Below are positions 62,009 through 64,000 of a DNA stretch of 64,000 bases, piece by piece (position 1 is the stretch's first letter; each line of letters starts with the position of its first letter). The stretch is from Nocardia transvalensis. Its GTDB lineage: Bacteria > Actinomycetota > Actinomycetes > Mycobacteriales > Mycobacteriaceae. The DNA lies in contig NZ_JADLQQ010000014.1 of assembly GCF_015477765.1 (NCBI RefSeq), positions 62,001 through 126,000 of the forward strand, in the 5' to 3' direction. A program made the translations under genes and the position numbers. The notes under the pieces were generated by a model, which saw only the letters and a program-made list of their open reading frames with translations, was not told the DNA's origin and made no database searches.

Positions 62009-62779
62009 TCATTCGACGGTTCCGACGACCATCTGCCCGGTGATCTGCTGCACGAACAGATCGGGAGACACCCAACCGTCGGTGTAGTAGCGCGAGCGCA
62101 GGTCGGCGTCGAACTCGAACAGCACACCGTTGGCGTCGATCCCGGCCCGGTAGCCGTCGGTATCGCCGTAGTCGAGGACCGCGAGGGTGAGGCCGTCGAA
62201 GCTGGCGACCTCGAGGACGGGCGGGTGCGGTGTGCCGGGTGGGCAGTACCGCATCAGTACCGTTTGGCGGACCTCGCCGGTCTCGGTGGGCCGCAGGTGG
62301 TGCAAGACGATCACGTACTCCACCTCACGCCATCGCACCGACAGCCGGTAGGCGAAGACTTCCCCGCGATATCCGGGTTCGGTGAACGGGATTCGCAGCG
62401 CGCAGCCGGGCGGCGGGGTTGGCCAGTCGGGGCCTGGTCGCGGTGGCAGCCCGAGCGCGAGGGTGACCACGGCGACGACAGCCGCGGCCTGGTCGGGATC
62501 CGGAGGCCGGGGTGGTCCGGTGAACTCCGAGCCGGGACACAGCACCTGGCTGGTGTCGGCGTCGTAGTCGTGATGGGCGAGATCTCGTTCGCAGTCGGCG
62601 CAGCCGCACATTCTCATGATCAGCGTGGCCACGGTGATCGGTAGTGCGTGCCAGTCCTCGGGGCAGTGCGGGCACGTCTCGGCGGTGCCGCGGTCGGGGC
62701 CGGCGGCGAGTTGTTCGTCGACCAGGGCGTCGATTTCGTCTACAAGGCGACGATCCGGGGTGGGTTCGGGTCCGGTCAT
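62009..62779 (-). CDS. Hypothetical protein with Cys/His cluster
   Basis: 256 residues from the ATG at 62779, coupled as ATGA to the previous stop. Cysteines TCPHCPEDWHAL and MRMCGCADCERDLAHH suggest one or two zinc sites in the N-terminal third. The C-terminal part is beta-rich (GYRGEVFAYRLSVRWREVE, LEVASFDGLTLAVLDYGD). Phage/element type, not recognised. Confidence 0.65.
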   Translation of the reverse strand: MTGPEPTPDRRLVDEIDALVDEQLAAGPDRGTAETCPHCPEDWHALPITVATLIMRMCGCADCERDLAHHDYDADTSQVLCPGSEFTGPPRPPDPDQAAAVVAVVTLALGLPPRPGPDWPTPPPGCALRIPFTEPGYRGEVFAYRLSVRWREVEYVIVLHHLRPTETGEVRQTVLMRYCPPGTPHPPVLEVASFDGLTLAVLDYGDTDGYRAGIDANGVLFEFDADLRSRYYTDGWVSPDLFVQQITGQMVVGTVE

Positions 62780-63033
62780 GCCTGCGCCCCCAATCCGTCG
62801 ACCAGGGCGTCGAGGACGTCCTCGGGGACGCCGAGGGCCTCGAGGCGGTCCAACAGCGCGTCGATCGCTTCGTCTCTGTCCTCTCGCTGGGTCTTGACGG
62901 AGCGGAGACGGCCGTTGGCGTCGATGAGGGTGGTTCGGGCCGACCACCGCCGGGGGTGTCCGCCGCGACCGAGCCGCCGTGTGACGAGGATCCGTGTGGG
63001 CGTGAAGGGTTGCGGTTTCGGCCGGGGCATCAT
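62776..63033 (-). CDS. Small basic hypothetical protein, 85 residues
   Basis: ATG at 63033 overlapping the previous stop as ATGA. Basic N-terminus (MMPRPKPQPFTPTRILV), then an acidic helical end (EAIDALLDRLEALGVPEDV). Coupled to the following gene. Unknown function. Confidence 0.6.
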   Translation of the reverse strand: MMPRPKPQPFTPTRILVTRRLGRGGHPRRWSARTTLIDANGRLRSVKTQREDRDEAIDALLDRLEALGVPEDVLDALVDGLGAQA

Positions 63034-63422
63034 GCCCTCCCTCGGGTGCCGGGGATGCGCAGGTCGGCCAGTTCGACCGCGCGCTGCCAAGGTTGTCCTT
63101 TGTCTTCGTGGCGTTGGACGACGTTGAGCCACAACAGGTCCTGGCCCCATGCGCCGAAGTGGGCGAACGCCATGACGGTGGTGGCGGCGCTGGTGGTGTG
63201 GGCGTCGTGTTCGGCGAGCCGATCAGGATCGGCGCCGAGGGCCAGCAGAGCGCGCCCGATCAGGCGTGAGCCTTGCCAGCGGCCGTCGTCGCCGCGCACC
63301 ACGTACCGGTTCCCGTGCGGGTGCTCGAGTGTGGTGGGGGTGACGGCGTCGGGGTCGGCGGCCGCGAGGGCACGAACCTGGGTCACCAGGTCGGCGGCGG
63401 TGATGACGGTGGTGGGTGTCAT
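63030..63422 (-). CDS. Hypothetical protein
   Basis: 130 residues. LVTQVRALAAADPDAV at the N-terminus, GNRYVVRGDDGRWQGSRLI and a C-terminal AWGQDLLWLNVVQRHED. Overlaps its neighbours by four bases on each side. Recalls small actinophage proteins of unknown role. Confidence 0.62.
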   Translation of the reverse strand: MTPTTVITAADLVTQVRALAAADPDAVTPTTLEHPHGNRYVVRGDDGRWQGSRLIGRALLALGADPDRLAEHDAHTTSAATTVMAFAHFGAWGQDLLWLNVVQRHEDKGQPWQRAVELADLRIPGTRGRA

Positions 63423-63889
63423 AGGGCACCTTTTTCGATGCGGTCGATGATCTCGGCGAGGTCGTGGAGGCTGTTGTCGGAGCCGAACAGTTCGTCGGCC
63501 TGGATATGGGTGAGGCCCAGACGTCGCCGCGCGTACTCGGCGGCCCGCAATTGCTCACCCGTGATGGAGTCATGAGCAGTGGTGAGATCGGCGCGCAGCA
63601 GCACCACCGGTTCGCTGTCGGAGGTGTTGCGGACCATCGAGCGCAGCGCCATGGTGTCGTGTGCCCACGTGATGTCCGGGGACAGCTCCACTGCCCACCC
63701 CGCGAAGCACATCGCGGTCTCGCACATCGGTTCACCGGTGTCGGTGCGGACGAGCCGATCGACATACACCTCCCGGAAAACCCCTTGGTCCCAGTACAGG
63801 CCGGGATATTCGCGCCAGTTCGGCAGATCTCGCAAAGTGGTGTGCACGCGGCGCATGAACGCGATATCGGGTTCTGGGCGCTGTCTCAT
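63419..63889 (-). CDS. Hypothetical protein with Cys-x-Ala-Gly-Trp core
   Basis: 156 residues from the ATG at 63889, coupled to the upstream stop. PNWREYPGLYWDQG, then CETAMCFAGWAVELSPDITW, related around C-x-AGW to the gene at 61229. C-terminal LGLTHIQADELFGSDN. It belongs to a family frequent in actinophages and mobile elements, function unknown. Confidence 0.68.
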   Translation of the reverse strand: MRQRPEPDIAFMRRVHTTLRDLPNWREYPGLYWDQGVFREVYVDRLVRTDTGEPMCETAMCFAGWAVELSPDITWAHDTMALRSMVRNTSDSEPVVLLRADLTTAHDSITGEQLRAAEYARRRLGLTHIQADELFGSDNSLHDLAEIIDRIEKGAL

Positions 63890-64000
63890 GATCGGACTCC
63901 GTGGCGGGCTGCTGGTGCGACGCCGATCAGCCGCCCGGCGACCAGCAGGCGCAGCCGTTGTCCCGGTAGCCATGTCGCATGGCAGCACGGGCAATACCCG
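63886..64000 (-). CDS. Partial gene at the right edge with zinc-ribbon-like cysteines
   Basis: The last 37 codons of a leftward gene run off the window. They read GYCPCCHATWLPGQRLR, then a hydrophobic LLVAGRLIGVA and stop at a TGA overlapping the next ATG. The CPCCH group suggests metal binding. The N-terminus lies outside. Confidence 0.5.
   Translation of the reverse strand, partial: GYCPCCHATWLPGQRLRLLVAGRLIGVAPAARHGVRS

Noticed and set aside
1..64000. CRISPR array or cas genes
   Set aside because: No regularly spaced direct repeats with unique spacers were seen, and no Cas-like proteins.

Overview
The window is high-GC actinobacterial DNA and most likely comes from Nocardia or a close relative in the Nocardiaceae. 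The inference rests on GTG starts and GTGA/ATGA start-stop overlaps throughout, an XRE/DUF5753 plus DUF397 regulator pair, a type VII (ESX) effector module with an EspG-like chaperone, and the 3' half of an actinobacterial initiator tRNA. No 16S rRNA or species marker is present, so the genus is an inference.

Left part (1-12.5 kb): two frame-broken hypothetical genes, then a six-gene minus-strand defence operon running from 12456 down to 2669. In transcription order it encodes two different HsdM methyltransferases, HsdS, HsdR, a DUF262 protein and an AAA ATPase with a TOPRIM-like C-terminus. All junctions overlap or nearly touch, so this looks like one unit: a type I restriction-modification system with a doubled M subunit and a two-gene add-on. 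It is the best candidate here for an undescribed system.

Scar region (12.7-17.55 kb): a mosaic of decayed copies of genes that are intact further right in the window, namely a phage tail gene and holin-like gene (intact near 20-21 kb) and an ESX toxin-like protein, its lipoprotein partner and a zinc-ribbon gene (intact near 57-61 kb). An intact DndB-like gene sits inside it. The region ends with a transcription terminator and a lone 3' half of a tRNA-fMet gene, the typical product of site-specific integration.

Phage region (about 18-44.1 kb): a membrane pentapeptide-repeat protein, then a siphophage structural module on the minus strand from terminase (38.5 kb) through portal, scaffold, P22-like coat, head-tail connectors, major tail protein, a tail-assembly-chaperone pair with a predicted -1 ribosomal frameshift, tape measure with a lytic transglycosylase domain, tail tip proteins, lysozyme and a holin-like protein. 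Five early-type genes (40.5-44.04 kb) run the other way, nearly all followed by their own stem-loop. Two stretches with no CpG dinucleotide (19636-19908 and 39892-40282) bracket the structural module. No integrase or classical repressor is visible.

Chromosomal accessory region (44.2-52.8 kb): a RibD-like gene remnant; an XRE-TPR regulator divergent from a hexapeptide acyltransferase/acyl-CoA-dehydrogenase pair; a Nudix hydrolase; the XRE/DUF397 pair; and eight very small plus-strand genes, many translationally coupled.

ESX effector module (52.8-60.5 kb): a minus-strand operon (helical ESX-type protein, DUF3558 lipoprotein, PPE-like WXG protein, EspG-like chaperone) is divergent from a plus-strand operon (EspC-like protein, a large WXG protein with a long C-terminal region, and a lipoprotein homologous to that C-terminal region). 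The last two look like a secreted effector and a surface-anchored relative, possibly a toxin and its protector.

Right end (60.5-64 kb): a minus-strand run of small, overlapping, phage-like genes of unknown function, several with zinc-ribbon cysteines and two sharing a Cys-x-Ala-Gly-Trp core. The last gene runs off the edge.
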